NCBI RefSeq assembly: GCF_000348685.1
Contig: NZ_ANLA01000016.1
Span: 60,758-124,757 of the forward strand
Source of the DNA: Xanthomarina gelatinilytica
GTDB lineage: Bacteria; Bacteroidota; Bacteroidia; Flavobacteriales; Flavobacteriaceae
Direction: 5' to 3'
Length of the DNA: 64,000 nt
Below the pieces are notes generated by a model that made no database searches, was not told the DNA's origin, and was given only the letters and a program-made list of their open reading frames with translations. The position numbers and the translations under genes were made by a program. Below, one piece after another: positions 19,078 through 26,789 of this stretch (within the stretch, counting starts at the first letter, position 1; every line of letters begins with the position of its first letter).

Positions 19078-19338
19078 ATGAAACACAAATCCTTTTTATT
19101 TATATCGTGCGACGAAGCAAAACATATTTGCGATAAAGCACAATATCACGAAGCCACTTCTTGGGAAACCTTCAAGTTAAAACTTCGTTATGTATGGTGT
19201 AGGATAACCAGAGCCTATGTAAACAAAAACATTAAGTTAACAGAAACCATTAAAAAAGCGAATGTTTCTTGCTTAAATCAATCTGAAAAACAAGTGTTAC
19301 GGAAAAACCTTCAAAACGAGTTAAAAAACCAACAATAG
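19078..19338 (+). CDS. Small Cys-motif protein downstream of ECF sigma factor (possible anti-sigma)
   Basis: The ATG at 19078 lies 5 nt after the sigma-factor stop and yields an 86-residue basic protein. The N-terminus reads FLFISCDEAKHICDKAQYHE, in which Cys-x6-Cys with nearby His resembles the short zinc-binding helices of ZAS-type anti-sigma factors. The rest is helical and lysine-rich, with one further Cys in NVSCLNQSEKQ. There is no membrane segment. The tight coupling to the sigma gene and the Cys/His cluster suggest a soluble redox- or metal-responsive regulator, but that is inference. The last 18 nt overlap the end of the convergent UbiA-like gene. Confidence 0.75.
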   Translation: MKHKSFLFISCDEAKHICDKAQYHEATSWETFKLKLRYVWCRITRAYVNKNIKLTETIKKANVSCLNQSEKQVLRKNLQNELKNQQ

Positions 19339-20151
19339 CAACAACCAAACCAAGGGAATACCTTCTACCCAAAACGAGCTGTAATACCTGCCTTGATTTC
19401 TATTTGCAAAAATCAAAAACATCAAAGTTACAAACATGGTTATCAACATACTAACAGTGTGTTCCACATTCAATTGAGGTTTTAAGAATTCCAAAAGAAA
19501 AAACAACATAAGCAATAAAACACCAACCATTTTAGTGTTTTTTATGCCTATTTGCTGTGGGATGGTTGCCAGTTTTAAACTATCATAATTTAAATCCCTA
19601 ATCTCAAAGGGAAACATCAACACAGTGACAAATACAAATCTTTGAAAGCCAGTAACAACAACATTTGTATCCAAAGGCACATGATTGTTCAGTAAAGGCA
19701 AAACCACTGTCACGCCTGCCCAAACCAGAGCAATAATATACACTTTTAAACCACTTACATTTCTTAAATTTTTATGCTTGTCGTACAAGATTTTATTGGG
19801 CAAAAAGGGAATGGCATATAAAAAAGTAACAACACCAAAACCCAATATCACAACAAGTGAAATCAGTTCCAGTTTTAAAGCAAAGTAACACATGCCAATA
19901 AAACACATCAAGGAAAACACCTGTATCAATTTTAGCCAATTGGTTAAACTTCTATGGTGAAATCTTGCCAAACCAAAATATTTCACAAAATTATATCCAG
20001 TTATGGAAGCAAAAAATATAAAGTAAAGTACGGCTCGATCATATGGAATACCAAATTCCAAAAGCGTGACCCAAGACAAGGCAAAAACAGCCAAAGCCAC
20101 ATGAATACTACTATCTATATAAAAATTGAATATTTGTTTTAACAAAGCCAT
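19321..20151 (-). CDS. UbiA-like multi-spanning membrane protein
   Basis: The 276-residue protein has about eight hydrophobic helices and the layout of UbiA-family prenyltransferases. The second aspartate motif region is present as FEIRDLNYDSLKLATIPQQI, which is very like UbiA 'D-x-x-D' loops followed by 'T-x-P-x-x-x-G'. The first motif, normally NDxxDxxxD, is replaced by NFVKYFGLARFHHRS, so prenyl-diphosphate binding at the usual site is doubtful. I start at the ATG at 20151, because a TACTTTTG box at 20156-20163 separates it from the upstream ATG. It is divergent from gcvP and overlaps the 3' end of the small ECF-linked gene by 18 nt. Confidence 0.8.
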   Translation of the reverse strand: MALLKQIFNFYIDSSIHVALAVFALSWVTLLEFGIPYDRAVLYFIFFASITGYNFVKYFGLARFHHRSLTNWLKLIQVFSLMCFIGMCYFALKLELISLVVILGFGVVTFLYAIPFLPNKILYDKHKNLRNVSGLKVYIIALVWAGVTVVLPLLNNHVPLDTNVVVTGFQRFVFVTVLMFPFEIRDLNYDSLKLATIPQQIGIKNTKMVGVLLLMLFFLLEFLKPQLNVEHTVSMLITMFVTLMFLIFANRNQGRYYSSFWVEGIPLVWLLLLLVF

Positions 20152-20155
20152 AAAA

Positions 20156-20163
20156 CAAAAGTA
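20156..20163 (-). promoter_or_regulatory. -7 box (TACTTTTG) of the UbiA-like gene
   Basis: The top strand reads CAAAAGTA. It ends only 4 nt before the ATG at 20151, which implies a leaderless or nearly leaderless message. Confidence 0.5.
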
Positions 20164-20237
20164 CACAAAGTGTTAATAACCTTTTTAATTGGTTAAAAAC
20201 TTTAGTTTTCATTAACAAAATAACGTGAATTATTACG

Positions 20238-20245
20238 TAATTTTG
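20238..20245 (+). promoter_or_regulatory. -7 box (TAATTTTG) of gcvP
   Basis: A TAnnTTTG match about 95 nt before the gcvP ATG, leaving a long leader that contains the hairpin at 20302-20319. Confidence 0.4.
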
Positions 20246-20301
20246 CGCTTGAAAAAATGACTGTCATTTATTAAAATAATGAAGTCGCATTAAAACGGTA
20301 T

Positions 20302-20319
20302 TTTCCAGGAAACTGGAAA
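20302..20319 (+). promoter_or_regulatory. GNRA-tetraloop hairpin in the gcvP leader
   Basis: TTTCCAG-GAAA-CTGGAAA forms a perfect 7-bp stem closed by a GAAA tetraloop. It ends 20 nt before the gcvP ATG. There is no U-tract, so it is not a terminator; it may stabilise the leader or affect translation. No known glycine riboswitch fold was seen around it. Confidence 0.5.
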
Positions 20320-20339
20320 CCTAACACAACTAAATTTTA

Positions 20340-23189
20340 ATGAACACAACTAATTTCGCAAACCGTCACATTGGTCCAAGGGAAGAGGATCAAAACCAGA
20401 TGTTAAAAACCATTGGTGTAGACACTTTAGACCAGCTTATTTACGAAACGCTTCCTGATGGCATTAAATTAAAAAAGCCTTTAAATTTAGATGAGCCAAT
20501 GAGCGAGTATGAATACTTAACACATATTCACGAGCTTTCTAAACTAAACAAAACCTACAAAACCTATATTGGTCTTGGGTATCATCCAACCATTTTGCCT
20601 CCTGTTATTCAACGAAATATTCTAGAAAACCCAGGATGGTATACAGCTTACACACCTTATCAGGCTGAAATTGCCCAAGGTCGTTTAGAAGCGCTATTAA
20701 ACTTCCAAACCATGGTAACGGACCTAACAGGAATGGAACTTGCCAACGCTTCCCTTTTAGACGAAAGCACAGCTGCAGCAGAAGCCATGAGCCTGTTGTT
20801 TGCAGTTAGGGAACGTGACCAGAAAAAAAACAATGTCAACAAGTTTTTTGTTACTGAAAACATTTTGCCACAAACCTTGTCGTTGTTGCAAACAAGAGCC
20901 AATCCAATAGGAATAGAATTGGTTGTGGGAAATGAAGATACATTCGATTTTTCAACCGATTATTTTGGAGCTATTTTGCAATATCCTGGAAAAAACGGAC
21001 AGGTAACCGATATTAAGAATTTTATTGAAAAAGCCAACGCCTCGCAAATTAAAGTAGCGGTTTCTGCAGACATTTTAAGTTTGGTCATGTTGGAGGCTCC
21101 TGGAAAATTTGGCGCAGATGTAGTTGTAGGGACCACACAACGTTTTGGAATCCCAATGGGTTATGGTGGACCACACGCTGCTTTTTTTGCCACAAAAGAA
21201 GCTTATAAAAGAGATATTCCTGGTCGTATAATTGGCGTTACCAAAGATGTCAATGGCAATAGAGCGTTACGTATGGCCTTACAAACCAGGGAACAACACA
21301 TCAAGCGAGACAAAGCAACTTCCAATATTTGTACAGCTCAAGTATTGTTGGCTGTAATGGCTGGAATGTATGCTGTATATCATGGCCCAAAAGGCTTGAC
21401 ATTTATTGCAAATAAAGTACACAACACAGCAGTAGCCATTTCCAATAACATCGAGAAATTAGGTTATAAACAAAACAACACTTCGTTTTTTGATACGCTA
21501 AGTATAACTGCAGAGGCTTCAAAAATTAAATCGATTGCAGAAAAGCATCAGGTGAATTTCTTTTATCCAGATGCCAATACGGTGACACTTTCCATTAATG
21601 AAACCACAAATTTAAAAGATGCCAATGAAATTGTGGCCATTTTTGCTGAAGCAGCTGGAAAAGATACCATAGCAATAACAACACTTGAAACATCCAATTT
21701 TATCCCAGTAAGACTTCAAAGAACCTCAGACTTCTTAAGTTTGGACATTTTCAATTCCCATCATTCAGAAACCGAATTGATGCGTTATATTAAAATGCTG
21801 GAACGCAAAGACCTATCCCTAAATCATTCCATGATTTCTTTAGGTTCTTGTACCATGAAATTGAATGCAGCAGCTGAAATGTTACCATTAAGTTCTCCAA
21901 ATTGGGGAAGTGTTCACCCTTTTGTTCCTGTAGAACAAGCCCAAGGGTATCAAACCGTTTTAAAAGAACTAGAAGACCAATTAACGGAAATCACTGGATT
22001 TGCAGCAACTTCTTTGCAGCCAAATTCTGGGGCACAAGGTGAATACGCTGGATTGATGGTTATTAAAGCGTATCATGAATCCCGAGGAGACCATCATAGA
22101 AACATCTGTTTAATTCCTTCGTCTGCTCATGGAACCAATCCAGCAAGTGCTGTAATGGCTGGCATGAAAGTGGTTGTTACTAAATCGACTGAAAAAGGAA
22201 ATATTGATGTTGAAGATTTACGTGAAAAAGCCGAATTACACAAAGACAACCTGTCTTGTATCATGGTTACTTATCCATCAACTCATGGTGTGTACGAATC
22301 TGCCATTAAGGAAATCACACAGATAATTCACGACAATGGTGGCCAAGTTTATATGGATGGAGCCAACATGAATGCCCAAGTAGGCCTAACAAATCCTGGA
22401 AATATTGGAGCAGATGTTTGTCATTTAAACTTACACAAAACCTTTGCCATTCCTCATGGAGGAGGCGGTCCTGGAGTTGGTCCAATTTGTGTTGCAAAAC
22501 AATTGGTGCCATTTTTACCTGGAAACCCTATTATTAAAACTGGAGGAGACCAAGCCATATCAGCTATTTCTGCTGCTCCATTTGGTTCAGCATTGGTTTG
22601 CTTGATCTCCTACGCTTACATAAAAATGTTAGGTGCCGAAGGGTTGACACAAGCCACAAAAATTGCTATTTTAAATGCCAATTACATCAAACATCGCTTA
22701 CAAGGACAGTTTGACACCTTGTATTCAGGCGAATGTGGTCGTGCAGCACATGAAATGATAGTGGATTGTAGACCTTTTAAAGCTCATGGTATAGAAGTTG
22801 GCGACATTGCCAAACGTTTAATGGATTATGGATTCCATGCACCAACGGTTTCGTTTCCAGTAGCTGGAACCTTAATGATAGAACCTACGGAAAGTGAAAG
22901 CAAAGCTGAAATGGATCGTTTCTGTGATGCCATGATATCCATTAAAAAAGAAATTGATTTGGCTTCAAAAGACGATGAAAACAATGTCTTGAAAAATGCA
23001 CCACATACTTTAGAGATGATCACATCTTCTAACTGGTCCATGCCTTACTCTAGGGAAACTGCAGCATTTCCGTTAGACTATATACGTGAAAACAAGTTCT
23101 GGCCAAGTGTTAGACGTGTGGACGATGCCTATGGAGACAGAAACCTAATTTGTACCTGTGCTCCAATAGAGGAATATTTGGACGCCTAA
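20340..23189 (+). CDS. gcvP: Glycine dehydrogenase (decarboxylating), P protein
   Basis: The PLP-dependent P protein of the glycine cleavage system decarboxylates glycine and passes the aminomethyl group to lipoyl-H protein. At 949 residues it is the fused homodimeric form with two related halves. The N-terminal half starts NFANRHIGPREEDQNQMLKT. The C-terminal half holds the PLP lysine, K700, in NLHKTFAIPHGGGGPGVGP. Other markers are MSLLFAVRERDQ and SSAHGTNPASAVMAGM. gcvT and gcvH are not in the window. A strong terminator follows, so it is transcribed alone. The lipA gene at 37.3 kb supplies the cofactor of its H-protein partner. Confidence 0.98.
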   Translation: MNTTNFANRHIGPREEDQNQMLKTIGVDTLDQLIYETLPDGIKLKKPLNLDEPMSEYEYLTHIHELSKLNKTYKTYIGLGYHPTILPPVIQRNILENPGWYTAYTPYQAEIAQGRLEALLNFQTMVTDLTGMELANASLLDESTAAAEAMSLLFAVRERDQKKNNVNKFFVTENILPQTLSLLQTRANPIGIELVVGNEDTFDFSTDYFGAILQYPGKNGQVTDIKNFIEKANASQIKVAVSADILSLVMLEAPGKFGADVVVGTTQRFGIPMGYGGPHAAFFATKEAYKRDIPGRIIGVTKDVNGNRALRMALQTREQHIKRDKATSNICTAQVLLAVMAGMYAVYHGPKGLTFIANKVHNTAVAISNNIEKLGYKQNNTSFFDTLSITAEASKIKSIAEKHQVNFFYPDANTVTLSINETTNLKDANEIVAIFAEAAGKDTIAITTLETSNFIPVRLQRTSDFLSLDIFNSHHSETELMRYIKMLERKDLSLNHSMISLGSCTMKLNAAAEMLPLSSPNWGSVHPFVPVEQAQGYQTVLKELEDQLTEITGFAATSLQPNSGAQGEYAGLMVIKAYHESRGDHHRNICLIPSSAHGTNPASAVMAGMKVVVTKSTEKGNIDVEDLREKAELHKDNLSCIMVTYPSTHGVYESAIKEITQIIHDNGGQVYMDGANMNAQVGLTNPGNIGADVCHLNLHKTFAIPHGGGGPGVGPICVAKQLVPFLPGNPIIKTGGDQAISAISAAPFGSALVCLISYAYIKMLGAEGLTQATKIAILNANYIKHRLQGQFDTLYSGECGRAAHEMIVDCRPFKAHGIEVGDIAKRLMDYGFHAPTVSFPVAGTLMIEPTESESKAEMDRFCDAMISIKKEIDLASKDDENNVLKNAPHTLEMITSSNWSMPYSRETAAFPLDYIRENKFWPSVRRVDDAYGDRNLICTCAPIEEYLDA

Positions 23190-23209
23190 TTTATAGACAC
23201 ACATAATTT

Positions 23210-23234
23210 AAAAGCCCTCAAAATGAGGGCTTTT
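23210..23234 (+). terminator. Terminator of gcvP
   Basis: An 11-bp stem (23210-23220 with 23224-23234) closes a 3-nt loop and runs into eight T residues. Confidence 0.92.
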
Positions 23235-23367
23235 TTTTGCATAACATTCAATATAAACTTCATTTATTGAGAATTTAGCAAATATTACCTAATAATTTTG
23301 AAATGAATATGCTAACAATAATTTTATGATTAATTTAGCAAAAGCCTAACACATTAATAGCAAAACC

Positions 23368-24426
23368 ATGGCAACAAAAATAACAGGCACTGGAAGCTAT
23401 ATTCCAATTACCATAGAAAGGAACGAGGATTTTCATAAACATGAATTTCTAAATCAAGATGGCTCTTCTATAAAACAACAAAACGATGTGATTATAGAAA
23501 AGTTCAAAGCCATTACTGGAATTGGTGAAAGACGCTATGTTGAAAACCACTTAAACACTTCGGACATTGCATTTTTTGCTGCTCAAAAGGCCATAGAAAA
23601 CTCACAGGTTAACCAAGAGGAATTGGATTATATTATTGTTGGCCATAATTATGGCGATGTAAAACACAATACCGAACAGAGTGATACGGTTCCCAGTATC
23701 GCTTCTAGGGTAAAACATCTTCTTGGCATCAAAAACCCTAAATGTGTGGCTTACGACATATTATTTGGATGTCCTGGATGGAATGAAGGTGTTATACAAG
23801 CCAATGCATTTATTAAAGCTGGAATTGCAAAAAAATGCCTAGTCATTGGAGCTGAAACCTTATCAAGGGTTGTAGATAAACACGATAGGGACTCTATGAT
23901 ATATAGTGATGGAGCTGGAGCTGCCATTATTGAGGAAACATCTGAAACAGGAGGAATTATTGCGCATCAAAGTGCGACCTATGCTCTAGATGAAGCTCAT
24001 TTTATTTATTTTGGGGAAACTAACAATCCTGCCATTACAGACCAACGCAGATATATAAAAATGTATGGCCGGAAAATATATGAATTCGCCCTAAACAATG
24101 TGCCACCAGCCATGAAATCCTGTTTGGATAAAAGTGGTTACAACATTGGTGATTTAAAGAAAATACTCATCCATCAAGCAAACGAAAAAATGGATGAAGC
24201 CATTGTACAACGTTTCTATAAACTGTACAATATGGATATGCCAAAAGACATTATGCCAATGACCATCAACAAATTAGGGAATTCCAGTGTAGCAACGGTT
24301 CCTACCCTATACGATTTGATTTTGAATGGTAAACTGGATGGACACACCATCAATAAAGGCGATTTAATTATGTTTGCCAGTGTTGGTGCAGGCATGAACA
24401 TTAATGCTATTGTATATAAATGCTAA
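23368..24426 (+). CDS. 3-oxoacyl-ACP synthase III-family (KAS III-like) condensing enzyme
   Basis: The thiolase-fold protein has the complete KAS III triad: Cys135 in FGCPGW, His269 in IHQANEKMDEA and Asn305 in KLGNSSVATVP. The start MATKITGTGSYIP also fits FabH. The insert after residue 15 (about RNEDFHKHEFLNQDGSSI) and the GERRYV motif place it nearer to FabH-like paralogs used in secondary or special lipid synthesis than to housekeeping FabH. It is followed by a small methyltransferase (32-nt gap) and a glycosyltransferase (24-nt gap), all co-directional, so the three may build or decorate a lipid. The product is unknown. Confidence 0.87.
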   Translation: MATKITGTGSYIPITIERNEDFHKHEFLNQDGSSIKQQNDVIIEKFKAITGIGERRYVENHLNTSDIAFFAAQKAIENSQVNQEELDYIIVGHNYGDVKHNTEQSDTVPSIASRVKHLLGIKNPKCVAYDILFGCPGWNEGVIQANAFIKAGIAKKCLVIGAETLSRVVDKHDRDSMIYSDGAGAAIIEETSETGGIIAHQSATYALDEAHFIYFGETNNPAITDQRRYIKMYGRKIYEFALNNVPPAMKSCLDKSGYNIGDLKKILIHQANEKMDEAIVQRFYKLYNMDMPKDIMPMTINKLGNSSVATVPTLYDLILNGKLDGHTINKGDLIMFASVGAGMNINAIVYKC

Positions 24427-24458
24427 TTTAGAAATTCCCGATATCCCGGAAATTACAG

Positions 24459-24980
24459 ATGTACGAAAACACCTTTCCAAATAAACGCTTCAAGCTTACT
24501 TCTGAATTTTTAAACAAACACATTTCCAAAAACTCCAAAATATTGGATTTAGGTGTTAAGAATCCGTTTACTGAAATCATGAAACAACAGGGTTTTACTG
24601 TTGAAAACACACATGGAGAAGATTTAGACCTAGACACAACAACTATTGAAAACTCAGAGACTGATGTGGTTACTGCCTTCGAGATTTTTGAACATCTCCT
24701 CTCTCCTTTTACTGTTTTACAATCCATAAAAGCAGACAAACTTGTTGCTAGTGTCCCTTTAAAATTATGGTTTGCTTCAGCGTATAGAAGCAAAACAGAT
24801 ATGCGAGACAGACATTATCACGAATTTGAAGATTGGCAATTTGACTGGCTTTTGGAAAAAGCAGGTTGGAAAATATTGGATAGACAAAAATGGACCAATC
24901 CCACCAAAAAAATTGGAATACGACCAATTCTACGTTGGTTTACGCCAAGATATTACATTGTTTACGCTGAAAGAGTTTAA
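24459..24980 (+). CDS. Class I SAM-dependent methyltransferase-like protein
   Basis: The 173-residue protein has a shortened Rossmann-type methyltransferase pattern: SKILDLGVKNPFTEIMKQQG for motif I (with LDLGVKN replacing the usual ExGxGxG), DVVTAFEIFEHLLSPF for motifs II-III, and ASVPLKLWFASAY after it. The glycine motif is degenerate, so SAM binding is likely but not certain. A conserved HYHEFEDWQFDWLLEKAGWK stretch resembles O-methyltransferases acting on sugars or lipids. It lies between the KAS III-like gene and the GT2 gene and probably shares their transcript. Confidence 0.75.
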   Translation: MYENTFPNKRFKLTSEFLNKHISKNSKILDLGVKNPFTEIMKQQGFTVENTHGEDLDLDTTTIENSETDVVTAFEIFEHLLSPFTVLQSIKADKLVASVPLKLWFASAYRSKTDMRDRHYHEFEDWQFDWLLEKAGWKILDRQKWTNPTKKIGIRPILRWFTPRYYIVYAERV

Positions 24981-25004
24981 CTTTGAATTTTAAACTTAAA
25001 CCTT

Positions 25005-25847
25005 TTGAATTTTTACATTGTCATTCCAGCCCATAACGAAGAAGCTTACATCAAGCAAACTTTAGAGTCTTTGGTAACTCAAACCCTTTTACCAAAACAA
25101 TTGGTTGTGGTTAATGATCATTCTACAGATAAAACGCAGCAAATTGTTGAAAGGTTTGTTTCTAAATACAACTGGATTTCCTTAGTGAACACAACTTCAT
25201 CAGATGAACATTTACCTGGTTCAAAAATCATCCATGCGTTTTACAAAGGCTTTGAAAAACTGGATGATTCTTATGATGTGATTTGCAAGTTTGATGCCGA
25301 TTTAATCTTTCCGAAGAACTATTTAGAGCAGTTGGCATTTCATTTTAAAACTAATGAGAAGCTTGGGATGGTCTCGGGATTCTGTTATGTTGAAAAAAAC
25401 AACCAATGGGTTTTAGAGAACTTGACCCGAAAGGACCATGTTCGAGGCGCTTTAAAGGCCTATAGAAAAGCTTGTTTTGAGCAAATTGGAAAATTAAAAC
25501 CATCCATGGGTTGGGACACGGTTGATGAGCTCCTGGCAAAGTATTATGGTTGGGAAATGCTAACAGACAATTCCTTACACGTTAAACACCTAAAGCCTAC
25601 AGGAAAGAACTACAACAAAGCGTCCAAACACATGCAAGGCGAAGCTATGTATAAAATGCGCTATGGCTTTTGGATTACACTTATTTCTGCTCTAAAATTG
25701 GCATATAAAAAAAGGAGTTTCAAGTTGTTTAAAGATTACATGGCTGGGTTTTTTAAGGCCAAAAATGAAAAGCTTCCGTTTTTGGTTTCAGAAGAACAAG
25801 GGCAATTTATTAGAAAATTACGTTGGAAAGGTATGATTAGAAAATAA
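25005..25847 (+). CDS. Family 2 glycosyltransferase
   Basis: The protein begins with the GT-A nucleotide-binding pattern FYIVIPAHNEEAYIKQTLES, then VVNDHSTDKTQQIVE and a DxD-type metal site in KFDADLIFPKNYLEQL. The acceptor-binding region includes VRGALKAYRKACFEQIG and GWDTVDELLAKYYGW. There are no strong membrane helices, so it is a soluble or membrane-associated inverting transferase. It ends the KAS III-methyltransferase-GT2 run; a palindromic repeat and a convergent endonuclease gene follow. The acceptor cannot be inferred beyond a likely lipid or surface glycan. Confidence 0.9.
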   Translation: MNFYIVIPAHNEEAYIKQTLESLVTQTLLPKQLVVVNDHSTDKTQQIVERFVSKYNWISLVNTTSSDEHLPGSKIIHAFYKGFEKLDDSYDVICKFDADLIFPKNYLEQLAFHFKTNEKLGMVSGFCYVEKNNQWVLENLTRKDHVRGALKAYRKACFEQIGKLKPSMGWDTVDELLAKYYGWEMLTDNSLHVKHLKPTGKNYNKASKHMQGEAMYKMRYGFWITLISALKLAYKKRSFKLFKDYMAGFFKAKNEKLPFLVSEEQGQFIRKLRWKGMIRK

Positions 25848-25853
25848 ATGAGG

Positions 25854-25919
25854 TATCATTCTGATCCGTTTGAAGCATCTCCTAAACAAAGAGATGCTTC
25901 GACTTCGCTCAGCATGACA
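25854..25919. repeat. Flavobacterial-type palindromic repeat (GTCAT...ATGAC family)
   Basis: A perfect 10-bp stem (GAAGCATCTC at 25872-25881 with GAGATGCTTC at 25891-25900) lies at the core. The outer arms TATCATTCTGATCC and CGCTCAGCATGACA continue the pairing imperfectly. There is no T-run, so it looks like a dispersed REP-like element, not a terminator. It sits between convergent genes. Confidence 0.7.
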
Positions 25920-25927
25920 CTAAAGTG

Positions 25928-26737
25928 TCAATTAAAACTCCAACCTTTGTAATCTGCAGAAGCCTCTAATTCGTTTTCAAGAGCATCTTCCAATTCCGGA
26001 AAGAAATCAATTCCTGTAAGGGTTTCTATAGAATCTACAGGAACCACAAATTTATATAATGGTTGTTTAGAATTTTCATGAGGCATTAAAAAAGCAATCA
26101 TTTTTGTGTTACCTGTATTGTTATCTATCAAAACTTTATAAAACTGATTTGGAACTGCCACTTGTTCTTCGCCTATGGTTTCCATATGGCCATTCAAAAT
26201 TCCTCCAGAAACCACAAACACACCATTATATTTACTTGCCCAATACCTTACTTTTTGTTCTAAGGTATTCCAAATCCCAGAATTGAATTCGTGGTTCTGA
26301 GGACTGATATTACTGGTTAAAAACGTTTCATTGTATGCATCTTGATTATAAGCCCTATCTGCTGCAGGACATAAATGACCTCTATCGAAACCAGAGTTTT
26401 TATAATTTCGCCAATGAGCTGCTCCTGTTTTTACTGCAGGATCAATCTCAAAATAGGGTCTTTTGTAATTGGAGTTGGAGAGATGTTCTTGTTTCAATTC
26501 GTAAGCAACCCATTCTGCCTGCTCATGTGGCTCGCTGTAGGATAAAGAATAGCCTTCATGATGCACTATTTGTCCTGTGGTACTTGTTGGCAAAAAGAAC
26601 CCGTTGGTTTCGGGTTTCACGTTTTTACCCGCATTTACAATAGCTTGTTGCCCTTTTCCTTCCAGATGGAATTCATAATAAAACACACCACAAAGAAGCA
26701 AAATGGCAATGATGGAATATGTGGTTCTTTTTTTCAT
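25928..26737 (-). CDS. DNA/RNA non-specific endonuclease (NUC/DRGH family), exported or anchored
   Basis: The beta-beta-alpha metal nuclease motif is clear: FDRGHLCPAAD at about 117-127 with the general-base His121, and the metal-ligand region NISPQNHEFNSGIWNTLE downstream. Residues 6-22 are hydrophobic and act as an uncleaved anchor or signal. Such enzymes degrade DNA and RNA outside the cytoplasm, for nutrient use or turnover. At 269 residues the length is usual. The stop codon lies at the 3' arm of a small TGACAC/GTGTCA hairpin. No immunity gene is apparent, which is consistent with an exported enzyme. Confidence 0.92.
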   Translation of the reverse strand: MKKRTTYSIIAILLLCGVFYYEFHLEGKGQQAIVNAGKNVKPETNGFFLPTSTTGQIVHHEGYSLSYSEPHEQAEWVAYELKQEHLSNSNYKRPYFEIDPAVKTGAAHWRNYKNSGFDRGHLCPAADRAYNQDAYNETFLTSNISPQNHEFNSGIWNTLEQKVRYWASKYNGVFVVSGGILNGHMETIGEEQVAVPNQFYKVLIDNNTGNTKMIAFLMPHENSKQPLYKFVVPVDSIETLTGIDFFPELEDALENELEASADYKGWSFN

Positions 26738-26751
26738 TAAGATGTAATGAA

Positions 26752-26782
26752 AACCTACAAGATTTTGGAAACCTTGCAGGTT
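26752..26782 (-). repeat. AACCTACAAG-type inverted repeat downstream of valS
   Basis: AACCTACAAG (26752-26761) pairs with CTTGCAGGTT (26773-26782) with one mismatch around an 11-nt loop. It sits just after the valS stop and could act as its transcription terminator, though the T-run is poor. Confidence 0.6.
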
Positions 26783-26789
26783 GATATAT

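Noticed and set aside
20167..20339. Glycine riboswitch upstream of gcvP
   Set aside because: The leader is short and shows only one simple hairpin; the tandem aptamer pattern expected for glycine riboswitches is absent.
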